Part shown: piece by piece, positions 7,781-15,807 of the stretch
Numbering within the stretch: position 1 is the stretch's first letter
How the letters are laid out: every line of letters begins with the position of its first letter
From: a virus
IMG/VR virus record: IMGVR_UViG_3300047319_001872
Location: 186,001-250,000 of that record
Direction: 5' to 3' (one strand)
Length of the DNA: 64,000 bases
Notes under the pieces: model-generated
The model's database searches: none
Seen by the model: the letters and a program-made list of their open reading frames with translations, nothing else
Told to the model about the DNA's origin: nothing
Position numbers and translations under genes: made by a program

Positions 7781-8026
7781 TCAACCCGGTCGGGTTTCTT
7801 CTTTGACCTCGTACTTGACCATCTTCATGTAGCGATCTTGACGAACGTCTAGCATCATGAACGCTGTTTTGTACGAGATGTCCGCGATGTCTGCTGACGT
7901 GAGATTCGTACCACGGGAGATATAGCCTTCCATAGCCCGCATCGCGCACGCATCTACGTAAGCGGCTTCCTCATCCGTGAGCGCGCGGTTCTGTGCCGGA
8001 TGCCAGAGCACTTTTGCGTAGGCCAT
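7781..8026 (-). CDS. hypothetical protein, 81 aa
   Basis: The ATG at 8026 has AAGGA 5 nt upstream, better than an in-frame TTG six codons earlier. The protein is helical, with an Ala/Met-rich middle and a Lys/Glu-rich end. It sits one base after the preceding stop and 11 before the Thg1-like gene. No family recognised. Confidence 0.65.
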   Translation of the reverse strand: MAYAKVLWHPAQNRALTDEEAAYVDACAMRAMEGYISRGTNLTSADIADISYKTAFMMLDVRQDRYMKMVKYEVKEETRPG

Positions 8027-8027
8027 G

Positions 8028-8294
8028 TCAGTCCTTATCGACAAACGTCTTCAGAAAGCTCGGTGAAAGCACCGCCACCGAACCACACCAGACAGGCTTA
8101 TCTCCGGCGTCTTCTGCAGAGACCGCGAGCGGATGCATATAGAGCTTTCCAAATCCATGCTCGTCCCGACTGAGCGTGAAATTGACATCAACGTTTGCTT
8201 GCATGACGGGCTTCAAGAACCCCAGCAAACCGATGACCTCTATCTCGCGCTCACGCAAGAACGCGAGTTCTTCTTCTAGGCTTTTCTCGGACAT
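8028..8294 (-). CDS. hypothetical protein, 88 aa
   Basis: The ATG at 8294 or a GTG two codons earlier (8300) could start translation. The N-terminus is an acidic helix (EKSLEEELAFLREREIEVI); the rest reads as a small beta sheet. It overlaps or touches the end of the thymidylate synthase gene. No family recognised. Confidence 0.65.
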   Translation of the reverse strand: MSEKSLEEELAFLREREIEVIGLLGFLKPVMQANVDVNFTLSRDEHGFGKLYMHPLAVSAEDAGDKPVWCGSVAVLSPSFLKTFVDKD

Positions 8295-8296
8295 GC

Positions 8297-9184
8297 TCAC
8301 ACCGCAAATGGATAGTTGATCGCCGGATGGTATTCCGGATACGTGACCTTGAAATCGTCGACCGTCACCCAGGTTTCCAGATCTTCCAGCGTCTTGATGT
8401 CTGGGTTGATGTCAATCGTCGGCTCAGCCAAAATCGACCGGCTCAACTGCACAGGCACCAAGTCCAGCTGGTTGCCGTAGATGTGCGAGTTCACATTACG
8501 GTGATACGCGTACTTCGGGTTCTTGCCCGTAATCTGCGCCATCAGTCGCAGGAACAACCAGACCTGCACCATGTTCGCCACGGTGCCGAGCGGCCAGTCT
8601 GAAGAGCGCTGGGTCGAATTCAGATACAGGTCGTCACCCAACAGCGAGAACTGATGTTCGTACATGCACGGCCGCAGGCAGCCCAAGTGGAACATACCCG
8701 GATTCCAGAACGTGATGATTTCGCCCCGATCATCGACGCCCTTCTTCAGGTTGTTGTAGACCTTGCGGAACAGATCGAGTGTGGTGTTCGACTCACCACC
8801 ATCCGGCGTGTAAAACTCAGTGACAGGCCAGTTCTTGGCGACTGCCCCGTAGATCAGGCCGAGGTCGTCTTCACCTTGACGGTTGGGGTTCTTCAGCCAT
8901 GCCGTATTTTCGTTGGCGTTGGCGTCCCACGACTTGGTGCCGAGCTCGCGCATCTGTGCGGCGGACGTGACACCCTTGATGTAACCGAGCAGCTCAGCGA
9001 TCGGGAGTTTCACCGGTGCTTTACGCGTGGTGACGATCGGTGCCTTGTTGCTGGTCGCGTCGTACGTGAGGTCGACATTGATCACCGTCCGACAGACGAT
9101 CCCGGTGCGTTCGTTCTTGAGATCGACGCCTTCGTCATGGATGCGGCGCAGGCCGTTCAGGTATTGTTGTTCAGCACGCAGCAT
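8297..9184 (-). CDS. thyA: thymidylate synthase
   Basis: It methylates dUMP to dTMP using methylene-tetrahydrofolate. The 295-residue protein carries the family blocks: KNERTGIV early, then [20 protein letters not shown] with the catalytic Cys at about residue 173, [14 protein letters not shown] for dUMP/phosphate binding, and [10 protein letters not shown] near the C-terminus. AAGGG precedes the ATG, and the start overlaps the previous gene by 14 bases. Together with dTMP kinase, DHFR and thioredoxin in the window it supplies dTTP for phage replication. Confidence 0.95.
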   Translation of the reverse strand: MLRAEQQYLNGLRRIHDEGVDLKNERTGIVCRTVINVDLTYDATSNKAPIVTTRKAPVKLPIAELLGYIKGVTSAAQMRELGTKSWDANANENTAWLKNPNRQGEDDLGLIYGAVAKNWPVTEFYTPDGGESNTTLDLFRKVYNNLKKGVDDRGEIITFWNPGMFHLGCLRPCMYEHQFSLLGDDLYLNSTQRSSDWPLGTVANMVQVWLFLRLMAQITGKNPKYAYHRNVNSHIYGNQLDLVPVQLSRSILAEPTIDINPDIKTLEDLETWVTVDDFKVTYPEYHPAINYPFAV

Positions 9185-9578
9185 CTTTCCCTTCCTTGAA
9201 CGCTTTCAGTTGTTCTTGATACGGAGTAGATTCGATACCCGTATCGATCAGTACCGGAGAAGCGAAGACATCCGGTCGATCGGCCTTCATCCAGTCGACG
9301 ATAACCGGGTAGCCATAAGCGATGCGGGCGTCCATCAGTTCCGTCGTGTACATCTTCGGACGTAACTCGATTGCAGGATCGACCAGCGGCGAGAGCTGAT
9401 TGACCTTGCCGAAGCTAGGCACGACACTGCCTGCGGCATCGCGCTTGACTTCCTGGTACACCATCACGATCTTGCCCTTCACGTTGGTGAAACCGTGCTG
9501 AGCCAGTGCGTTCTCGATAATGCCTGCTACTGCGGCGGCAACACCGACATCGCCATGTTCGATATTGATCTTGAGCAT
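9171..9578 (-). CDS. hypothetical protein, 135 aa
   Basis: I start at the ATG at 9578; an in-frame GTG 19 codons upstream is less likely because that leader is proline-rich and unlike the rest. The N-terminus reads as a beta strand and helix ([20 protein letters not shown]), and the middle is mixed alpha/beta. No family recognised. It overlaps the thymidylate synthase start by 14 bases, suggesting co-regulation. Confidence 0.65.
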   Translation of the reverse strand: MLKINIEHGDVGVAAAVAGIIENALAQHGFTNVKGKIVMVYQEVKRDAAGSVVPSFGKVNQLSPLVDPAIELRPKMYTTELMDARIAYGYPVIVDWMKADRPDVFASPVLIDTGIESTPYQEQLKAFKEGKDAAC

Positions 9579-9669
9579 GTTCTTATTTGTAAGCTTGTAT
9601 GAGGTTGTGATCGGTCCAGCTCGTGGCCGGACCACGATCGACGAAGATAAGGTTCATCGTTTATCTTTG

Positions 9670-9780
9670 TTACGTCACCACGTAAAAACTGAAGACGGCA
9701 TGAGGAGCATCGGGATCAGCCTCCGCGCGCAGATCACGAATCTCGTAGCAGAGTTCAGCCCGGATGTCTGGATCAACCAC
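9670..9780 (-). CDS. possible small protein, 36 aa
   Basis: A GTG at 9780 with GAGG 5 nt upstream opens 36 codons ending in TAA. The peptide is acidic and protein-like (DPDIRAELCYEIRDLRAEAD). It overlaps the end of the 115-aa gene. A second 24-codon ORF (9583-9657) fills the rest of the gap, with only a weak ribosome binding site. Both are tentative. Confidence 0.35.
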   Translation of the reverse strand: MVDPDIRAELCYEIRDLRAEADPDAPHAVFSFYVVT

Positions 9781-10120
9781 GCCTACCTCGCCGTAGAGCG
9801 TTTTGGAAATCTCGCTCAGCTTCCTTCTTCATGCGACGATGCTGAATAAAGAGCGACACGCCGCACAGCAACAGGACACCGCCGAACAATGACGGCACGA
9901 AAATGTCTTCGTTGATCTGCGCTTGGTCAAAGAACGGTAGCATCAGCTTAGCGGGAATCGACAGGGCGAGCGGCCAACCAATAAAGGCAATGGGCCAGTA
10001 ACGACTCTCGCGAATCTTCTTCGCCTGTTCTTCGCGCATAACGAAGTAAAACATCGCAATCAGAAGCACCACGCCGAGGACAAAACAGAACTCCGGATTC
10101 GCGTTATTTAGATTGATCAT
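9773..10120 (-). CDS. membrane protein, three helices, 115 aa
   Basis: AGGAGG precedes the ATG. Hydrophobic segments at about 11-28, 42-60 and 72-92 indicate three membrane helices, with a basic loop between the first two and a strongly basic C-terminal tail (RRMKKEAERD... RRGRRG). It overlaps the previous gene as TGATG. No family recognised. Confidence 0.7.
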   Translation of the reverse strand: MINLNNANPEFCFVLGVVLLIAMFYFVMREEQAKKIRESRYWPIAFIGWPLALSIPAKLMLPFFDQAQINEDIFVPSLFGGVLLLCGVSLFIQHRRMKKEAERDFQNALRRGRRG

Positions 10121-10434
10121 CACGCCTCCTTAACGTAAGCGCTGTCGCAGGAAGTCTGCCAGGCCGAATGCTTGGGCGAGAACAGATGACGGATGTTGGT
10201 CTCGTCATTGACGAGCGAGAATGACATCGCGATGATCGTCGGATACTCCGCCCAATCGAACTCTTTCAGGTCGATGCGCTTGACCTTCAGCGTGCCTCGC
10301 AGCTCCTGAATGATCTCCGCGCAGGTGTCACGACTCTTGGCTACTACTTCGTCGATGTACTCGCGCAGCATAGCGCGAGCAACCATGCCCGAAAGAGGAT
10401 AGTCGCTTTCAGTCTTGGCTTCTACTCCAGTCAT
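10120..10434 (-). CDS. hypothetical protein, 104 aa
   Basis: This soluble protein has an N-terminal helical half (Ala/Arg/Glu-rich) and a C-terminal half with strand-like stretches. It is coupled by overlap to both neighbours. No family recognised. Confidence 0.65.
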   Translation of the reverse strand: MTGVEAKTESDYPLSGMVARAMLREYIDEVVAKSRDTCAEIIQELRGTLKVKRIDLKEFDWAEYPTIIAMSFSLVNDETNIRHLFSPKHSAWQTSCDSAYVKEA

Positions 10435-10760
10435 GCTGTTGTTTCCTTCTTATTCAATTCGTCGAGTTGGAAAAGTAGCGCCATGGCAGCCGAGCGCACC
10501 CGCAACGGATAATCCTTGTAGCTCAGCGCAAAGGCACTGCCGATCGCAAACATGTCGTGTGTGATGAGGTGCTTGTGCGGATGCTCAATCGTGTCGATAT
10601 TACGTTCCAGCCACTTGCAGATCCCTTCGAACAGATCGTCCGAAATCAAGGAACTGCAGTGGTGGTAGTAAATGAACGACGACATCAGAAACCACGATAC
10701 GTGCGCGGCCGGATACTTCGCCATGCATTGCTGAGCAAACGCATCGAGGTTTGCACTCAT
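10431..10760 (-). CDS. LigA-fragment-like protein
   Basis: The stretch SSFIYYHHCSSLISDDLFEG parallels the YY-x3-x-P-x-SD-x-YD-x-L segment of the Ia subdomain of NAD-dependent DNA ligases, which binds the nicotinamide mononucleotide part of NAD. The protein has only 109 residues, so it lacks the adenylation core and cannot seal DNA alone. Similar short 'LigA-related' proteins occur in phages; their role is unknown. The alternative is chance similarity in a helical protein. Confidence 0.5.
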   Translation of the reverse strand: MSANLDAFAQQCMAKYPAAHVSWFLMSSFIYYHHCSSLISDDLFEGICKWLERNIDTIEHPHKHLITHDMFAIGSAFALSYKDYPLRVRSAAMALLFQLDELNKKETTA

Positions 10761-11257
10761 GTGAGCAGGATGATCGGCTTCACACCCTTCGCCAGGAAGT
10801 TAGCGATCTGCTCGCCGAACTTCGCCGTATGACGCTGATGCACGAGGGTGCGGTGCACGAAGTCCTTCACGCCGTGTTCAGCGGCGATGAAGTCACAGTA
10901 GTCCACTTCCCGACTGTTTGGGTCTCGGCCCGGTGTCCAGGCAGTTTGCTTGTGCGGAATAACGACCGAGCGTACCATCAACACCATGGCTTGATCGGCA
11001 CCCAGTTGGTGCGTGGGGGCGGGACGGCCGATGAAACTTTCGTGCAGTCCGAAAGGCTTGAGTGCTTCCTTGGGGATGATCCCAAACACGTCGACCTTCT
11101 CACCATTAAACGGCTTGGTCGCAGTCAGAATCACCACCTTGTTCAGGCGAGCCGTATCCGCATCGAATAGGTCCAACCACTCGTCGTTCTTCACGAGCTC
11201 CATCACCCAGGGGCGCAACCCCTGAACGGATGCAATTGCTTCCATGTTACTGGCCAT
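10757..11257 (-). CDS. hypothetical protein, 166 aa
   Basis: Mixed alpha/beta soluble protein with KVVILTATKPFNGEKVDVFG early and a His-rich region (FVHRTLVHQRH) near residue 135. No catalytic motif is certain. It overlaps the LigA-fragment-like gene by four bases (ATGA), consistent with one operon. Confidence 0.65.
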   Translation of the reverse strand: MASNMEAIASVQGLRPWVMELVKNDEWLDLFDADTARLNKVVILTATKPFNGEKVDVFGIIPKEALKPFGLHESFIGRPAPTHQLGADQAMVLMVRSVVIPHKQTAWTPGRDPNSREVDYCDFIAAEHGVKDFVHRTLVHQRHTAKFGEQIANFLAKGVKPIILLT

Positions 11258-11266
11258 GCTTGATCC

Positions 11267-11500
11267 TTACGACAATTGGGTCTGCGAGTACAGGCTGGCA
11301 AACACCTGCCAGCCCTCGCTATTCATATCCGGGATGAGGCTACCAGTCACCACCCCGCCCGCAGTGCTACCTGCTTGCCACGTGAGCCGCAAATGGCGGT
11401 CGTAGCTGTACTGAACGTGATGCTCATCGCGTCCATTCTGACATACAGCGATCCCGCGCCCATGGCGCCGAATGATGCTTAGTGCTTCGCTCAGTTTCAT
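11267..11500 (-). CDS. hypothetical protein, 77 aa
   Basis: A short protein with a basic N-terminal helix and a strand-rich remainder (RLTWQAGSTAGGVVTG). It sits two bases after the nucleotidyltransferase gene stop. No family recognised. Confidence 0.6.
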   Translation of the reverse strand: MKLSEALSIIRRHGRGIAVCQNGRDEHHVQYSYDRHLRLTWQAGSTAGGVVTGSLIPDMNSEGWQVFASLYSQTQLS

Positions 11501-11502
11501 GA

Positions 11503-12306
11503 TCAGTTCTGTTGAAGGACAACGTCCGCAAAGAAACGATCGTACTGGACAATGTCCGGAGCTATACGGGTGAGACCTTGAGGGATCTCACGGCTTTCTA
11601 GCATCTTCTCAATCACACGGTCGATGCCAGCGATGCGTTGCACGCGCTCTTCGCCCTTAAGCTTCAGGTGCAACAGCTGCATGCAGCCTTCGAGCAGGTC
11701 GTGGTTGTACGCCGCCACATTGCACAATGCCAGGTAATTCACCGGCGGACATTCCGTGCCGAGGTCGAAGGTTGCGGTACGTTCGAACCAGATCGCATTC
11801 AATAGCGGCCGCACGGTGTGCAGGTACTTCTTCACTGAGACAGTGGGGCGTGGTTCGACGTAGGTCTTGTAATTGCGCCGCAAGATCGAGACGTTCTGCT
11901 GACGCAGCTTTAACGTCGAGAAACCTTTCCACATCAGTTCACGCAAGCGATTCGCATGATCCGTGGAATAATACTCGGGCAGTCGCAGCCAGTCGACGAT
12001 GGACGGATTCGAGTTGTACGCTAGGGTAGTGGCCTTCTCGATGTCAAAACCATTCAAGTCGCCAAAGCCGTCGACCTTGATTTCGAGCGTGTCACGGTTT
12101 TCCAGCAAGGCCGCGTCGCGATGCCCTTGGTTGATCTGGAAGTACGTGTGTTTAGGACGCACGTAGATGAAACCGATGTCATGGTCACTCTGTGGGTTGG
12201 CCAGTCCCCACGCCCGACTCCCTACTTCGACTGCGTGCAGGATGGTGACGTTATACGTCAGTCGGATGGATTCCAAATGGGCCAGCACGTTTTCATCTAC
12301 TGCCAT
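11503..12306 (-). CDS. RlaP/YcgL-type nucleotidyltransferase
   Basis: DNA polymerase beta superfamily nucleotidyltransferases of the COG3541 (RlaP-like) type are linked to RNA repair. The 267-residue protein has the defining segment HAVEVGSRAWGLANPQSDHD: Gly-Ser at 29-30 and the metal-binding Asp41 and Asp43, followed by IGFIYVRP. The C-terminal half is helical. The substrate is unknown; tRNA or RNA end modification is inferred from family and the nearby Thg1-like gene. It is coupled closely to the 54-aa gene before it. Confidence 0.8.
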   Translation of the reverse strand: MAVDENVLAHLESIRLTYNVTILHAVEVGSRAWGLANPQSDHDIGFIYVRPKHTYFQINQGHRDAALLENRDTLEIKVDGFGDLNGFDIEKATTLAYNSNPSIVDWLRLPEYYSTDHANRLRELMWKGFSTLKLRQQNVSILRRNYKTYVEPRPTVSVKKYLHTVRPLLNAIWFERTATFDLGTECPPVNYLALCNVAAYNHDLLEGCMQLLHLKLKGEERVQRIAGIDRVIEKMLESREIPQGLTRIAPDIVQYDRFFADVVLQQN

Positions 12307-12308
12307 CG

Positions 12309-12473
12309 CTATTTCCTGTTCTTGATCTGTTGTTGAAGACGCTTCACAGCGCGGACAATTTCGTCCTCGGTGAGCGCCTCTTGGCCGAGCTTGCGGATCG
12401 CAATCTTAATCCGACGCGATCCTGCCTGCTGCAACCGCTTGACGCGCATGTTAACCGAGAAGCAGGTCTTCAT
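12309..12473 (-). CDS. small basic protein, 54 aa
   Basis: The ATG at 12473 overlaps the preceding stop (ATGA) and opens 54 codons ending in TAG, two bases before the nucleotidyltransferase ATG. The product is strongly basic and helical (RVKRLQQAGSRRIKIAIRK), so RNA or DNA binding is plausible. No family recognised. Confidence 0.6.
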   Translation of the reverse strand: MKTCFSVNMRVKRLQQAGSRRIKIAIRKLGQEALTEDEIVRAVKRLQQQIKNRK

Positions 12474-12808
12474 GCGGCTTTACGACGCTTGGCCAGATTC
12501 TGACGCACGACACGCAAATGCAGACACACGTCGTCCAGTCCGTTCAAGTCGTCGCCTTGCACCAGGACATCCCCGATCTGGTGCTGAATCGTCACTGTAC
12601 CCCGATGACGATGGCCGGTACGAAACATGATCGTGGTGGAATGCATGGCGGTCATGCGTTCCGTGGTGATCGGTTGATGCCCGCCGCTCACCGCGATGAC
12701 TTCCAGCTTGGCGATCGGGTCCGCGTAATCGGTCCCGGCATCGTTGGTCTGCTGGAGGATGTTCATGTTGCCACGGCCCAGATACACTACTGCGTTATGC
12801 TCACTCAT
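12470..12808 (-). CDS. hypothetical protein, 112 aa
   Basis: Small protein with a strand-rich first half, a run of His/Thr/Arg (TGHRHRGTVTIQH) and a basic helical C-terminus. No metal-binding spacing is obvious. Coupled by ATGA to the next gene. No family recognised. Confidence 0.6.
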   Translation of the reverse strand: MSEHNAVVYLGRGNMNILQQTNDAGTDYADPIAKLEVIAVSGGHQPITTERMTAMHSTTIMFRTGHRHRGTVTIQHQIGDVLVQGDDLNGLDDVCLHLRVVRQNLAKRRKAA

Positions 12809-12823
12809 GTTAAATCCTAATGC

Positions 12824-13207
12824 TCAGGAGGGGCTGAAGCCCTCCACGCGACTTTCACGTAGAATCCGGATCTGGTATTTGAGACCACGGGAGATGTACG
12901 TGCGAATGTCGACTAATTCTTGTTCATCGCAAGTCTTCCACGCTTGCCAACCCCGACTAGCTTCGGCAACGTATGGACTTGCTTCGTAATGCCGGTACTG
13001 GTACACGATCGGGTCATCCCCGGATGCTTCCAATACCGGCACTTTGGCTCGTACTTCTGCGTACGCTTGACGCATCGAGCAAGATTCCTCGCAGAGCATG
13101 CCGTCCACGTGCACGCAACTGCCTTCGGCTTTATTCCGGTACACCCCACAGTCACGCACTGGATCGAAACTGCGGTTCAGGACGCGAGCAAAGAACGCGG
13201 CCCTCAT
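12824..13207 (-). CDS. hypothetical protein with Cys cluster, 127 aa
   Basis: Four cysteines lie close together in the first 45 residues (DCGVYRN..., SCVHVDGMLCEESC), a plausible metal or disulfide cluster. The C-terminus is helical. The gene overlaps the P-loop kinase by four bases. Similar 'CVHVDG-LC' proteins seem to recur in phages, but I know no function. Confidence 0.65.
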   Translation of the reverse strand: MRAAFFARVLNRSFDPVRDCGVYRNKAEGSCVHVDGMLCEESCSMRQAYAEVRAKVPVLEASGDDPIVYQYRHYEASPYVAEASRGWQAWKTCDEQELVDIRTYISRGLKYQIRILRESRVEGFSPS

Positions 13208-13968
13208 GCTGGCACCTTCAAACGCGGACGGAACGTGAGATCAATCGCCTGCGGATTCATCGAGACTTTGACATCCAGGTCCAATGACAGCGCAGCTGCC
13301 ATGTCGGTGTAAATCCGATGCGCGTCCGCCCGCACGGAGTACTGAGCGCTCTCGGCTGGATTGATCCAACCTTGCGCTTTGGCTTCGAGCATCTCGGCCC
13401 AGATGAGCCCAGCTTGAAAGCCATTCAGCATTTCGGTAGTGAAGTACGGTTGCCCCACTCGCAAGGCTTCTTTCGAATTCAGCGGGTTATGGAATACCTT
13501 AAAGCGCATGCCTTCATCGCTTTTGAGGATGTCCTGAGCAATGCGCTCGAGATACTCGCCTTCACCCAGGCCGATATGGATACCGTGCTTGTCATTGACC
13601 CACACGTCGTCCATGAACTCGTCCCACTTCGCATCCATCAGCTTAAGAAAGCCTTCCGGGGAGCCACGTTCCCGATAACGCGCCATGTACTCGTCCTTCA
13701 AGTACTTGTGCGCGGGTGCTGCAATGGCGTAACTGATCCCGGCTTTCACCAGCGCGTCACGCACAACCGTGTGCGTCGAACAAAGCACCCACGCACCCGC
13801 TGCGAGGCAGGCTTGGATATGAGCGATGTAGTTCTCGGGGAACTGGTCCTTGTTGAACTGGCTGCTGTCCGAATCATGGATCAAAATCCCGGAGTGACGC
13901 AGTTTGTTAAACAGGGTGGTTTTACCCACGCCAGGGAAACCACAGATAACGCGCGGACGACTATCCAT
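13204..13968 (-). CDS. P-loop NTPase, nucleotide or polynucleotide kinase-like
   Basis: Residues 10-18 are a Walker A loop (GFPGVGKTT), followed by HDSDSSQF, which could be the substrate or base-binding Asp, and ACLAAGAWVLCSTH as the second strand. A lid-like YMARYRERG segment follows. This layout fits the nucleoside/polynucleotide kinase branch of P-loop proteins. Residues beyond 150 form a helical extension I do not recognise. It could phosphorylate nucleotides or RNA ends; the choice is not supported by sequence alone. Confidence 0.7.
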   Translation of the reverse strand: MDSRPRVICGFPGVGKTTLFNKLRHSGILIHDSDSSQFNKDQFPENYIAHIQACLAAGAWVLCSTHTVVRDALVKAGISYAIAAPAHKYLKDEYMARYRERGSPEGFLKLMDAKWDEFMDDVWVNDKHGIHIGLGEGEYLERIAQDILKSDEGMRFKVFHNPLNSKEALRVGQPYFTTEMLNGFQAGLIWAEMLEAKAQGWINPAESAQYSVRADAHRIYTDMAAALSLDLDVKVSMNPQAIDLTFRPRLKVPA

Positions 13969-13991
13969 TTTCTTTTTTGTTCCTGTTGTTC

Positions 13992-15416
13992 TTAAGCAGC
14001 TTTAATGAGAGTGTCGATCTGGCGAATCGTGTCTTCCAGATCGTTGACTTTCGGGATGGCATCGATGAATTGATCGAAGTTATCGTGATGCTCGAAGTAC
14101 AGCGCCTGGAGGTCACACCCCAGGATACTGCTAAAGCACGCAGCGGGTTCCGCGCTCCGGCCAGGGAACATCAGCTCGATGTAGTCCAGCACTTCGCTGT
14201 GCGTGAGTGGCTTGATCTCGAAGACGTGGTCCACGCGACCCTTACGAATCACCGCCGGATCAATGTCATCCAGCGTATTGGTCGTGAGGAAGATCAGCGT
14301 GCCATGCAGCGAGGCAATGCCGTCCAGCGCGTTCAGAATACCGGAGAGCGTGAGGCCATCCATGTCTTCGAGGAGCTTGGCCATCGGATTAACCGGCGCG
14401 TCATCCACCCCTAGACCCTTGATCGAATTGATCGCGCTTTCCAGGTTCGGCTTACCGCTGCTGTCGTATTTCACTGCGACCGTGTACTTCGTGCTGTCGT
14501 CACTCTTCATAGCTGAACGCCGCCGCGTAGCTTTTGCCGAGTCAAAGTCCTCGATCGCCAGAATGGAGCGGCTCGGAATATTCGCGAGTGCCTCTTCCAG
14601 CATCTCGTCATTGAGCGCATTCAGGTTTAGCCGACACACGTTCAGATTGAAGTGGCTGGCGAGTGCCTTGATGAGACTGGTCTTACCGGTGCCAGGCACG
14701 CCATGCAGCACAAAGGTCTTCTTCCACGGCAGGCCGCGCTCAGTGTACCAGGCCTCGCTCATCTGGAAGTCCTCGATGGCTTTGACGAGCGACTGCTTGA
14801 GTGCCTTCTCGACAATCACGGTTTTCAACTCACGGCGATCGAGCATCGCGTAATCGGCCCAGTAATTGCTCTTAAAGCGCATCAGCTTCAGCTTGTTCTC
14901 CGGGAACTTGTGGCAAAACACATCCACCAGGTCTTGCATGATCGCTTTGTTGCGACCAAACATGGTGAGCGTCACCACGTAGACGATATTATCGCGGCCT
15001 TGCTTTTCCATCGTCCGGCGGTGCATCAGAAACAGGCGTCGCTTGAAGAAAAAAAAGTGGTTACCGTCACCGATAGCCACGTCAGCCGCATTGCGACTGC
15101 CGTGACCATTGTGTCGATCAAAGAACTGCGCACCGTAGGTCTGCAAAGCCAGCTGGCGCGAATACTTCGCCCACTTGTTCTGCATGAACCACTCCATGAA
15201 GCTTGCATAATTCTCCCGTGCCCAGCCCAGCTCCGTATTGTCGAAGGTGAGCGTGGTGGTGAGCTGGCCGTGAATCTTGCTGATGAGCTTCATCGGGATC
15301 TTGCGAAAGACCCAGGTGACTAGGCCTAAACCCCACAGAGAGACTGCCCCCGCAATCATGGGATTCGAATGTGAGTAAGCGTTAAACGCCAACCAGAGAT
15401 TCGTGAGGTAATTCAT
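13992..15416 (-). CDS. BCS1-like AAA+ ATPase
   Basis: A hydrophobic helix at about 20-37 anchors the protein, followed by a ~190-residue domain and an AAA+ core: Walker A GVPGTGKTS (239-247), Walker B SILAIEDFDS (284-293), sensor-like LTTNTLDDIDPAVIRKGR and a C-terminal alpha-helical lid. N-terminal membrane helix, central domain and AAA core is the BCS1 plan. BCS1 translocates a folded protein across mitochondrial membranes; the phage role is unknown. It starts just after a strong terminator. Confidence 0.85.
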   Translation of the reverse strand: MNYLTNLWLAFNAYSHSNPMIAGAVSLWGLGLVTWVFRKIPMKLISKIHGQLTTTLTFDNTELGWARENYASFMEWFMQNKWAKYSRQLALQTYGAQFFDRHNGHGSRNAADVAIGDGNHFFFFKRRLFLMHRRTMEKQGRDNIVYVVTLTMFGRNKAIMQDLVDVFCHKFPENKLKLMRFKSNYWADYAMLDRRELKTVIVEKALKQSLVKAIEDFQMSEAWYTERGLPWKKTFVLHGVPGTGKTSLIKALASHFNLNVCRLNLNALNDEMLEEALANIPSRSILAIEDFDSAKATRRRSAMKSDDSTKYTVAVKYDSSGKPNLESAINSIKGLGVDDAPVNPMAKLLEDMDGLTLSGILNALDGIASLHGTLIFLTTNTLDDIDPAVIRKGRVDHVFEIKPLTHSEVLDYIELMFPGRSAEPAACFSSILGCDLQALYFEHHDNFDQFIDAIPKVNDLEDTIRQIDTLIKAA

Positions 15417-15437
15417 TTTTCTTCCTCTAAATTAAAT

Positions 15438-15464
15438 AAAAAAGCGGGGTGGTCTAGGCCCCGC
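15438..15464 (-). terminator. intrinsic terminator
   Basis: GCGGGG pairs with CCCCGC around a 9-nt loop, followed on the minus strand by six T. It follows the DUF1653-like gene and precedes the AAA+ gene. Confidence 0.85.
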
Positions 15465-15471
15465 TTCCGCC

Positions 15472-15807
15472 TTAAGCGTACTTCTTCCTCAGTTGCGCTT
15501 CGGCGTGGTCCTTCTCAGTCGCACTCAGCGGCCGGTGCCGCGGCATGCCTTCGGCAATGTCCTGCATGAACACGGCCTTCGGGACGGCCTTGATGGAGAA
15601 CGCGTGCGGCCACAGATGCTTACGAATCACCATCGTTTCACCGGTCTCGGAATGCGGACATTCGAAGAGCACCTGATAGATGCCGCCCTTGTAGTGCTGG
15701 TGCGTGCCCATGATGATGGCTTGTTCACGCGCCAGCTCGGAGCCCTTGTTGTCCACTTCGCGCGCCACAATCTCGCGCATCGGGACATGCAGTTCAGACA
15801 CCGCCAT
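15472..15807 (-). CDS. DUF1653 family protein
   Basis: I start at the ATG at 15807, which has AGGAG 7 nt upstream; the upstream extension lies inside the previous gene. The C-terminal half reads HYKGGIYQVLFECPHSETGE followed by TMVIRKHLWPHAFSIKAV, closely matching DUF1653 ('HYKG-x-Y-V ... HSETGE-V-Y-R-L'). These small beta domains are widespread in bacteria and phages and have no known function. Confidence 0.8.
   Translation of the reverse strand: MAVSELHVPMREIVAREVDNKGSELAREQAIIMGTHQHYKGGIYQVLFECPHSETGETMVIRKHLWPHAFSIKAVPKAVFMQDIAEGMPRHRPLSATEKDHAEAQLRKKYA

Noticed and set aside
7770-7949. 60-codon N-terminal extension of the Thg1-like protein
   Set aside because: It lies inside the 81-aa gene in another frame, and Thg1 homology starts after the ATG at 7769.
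9520-9849. 109-codon + strand frame over the 9.6 kb gap
   Set aside because: No ribosome binding site and opposite to the strand of all neighbours; small minus-strand ORFs explain the gap better.
12830-12850. Hairpin near the end of the 127-aa gene
   Set aside because: It is inside the coding end of the gene and has no T-run.
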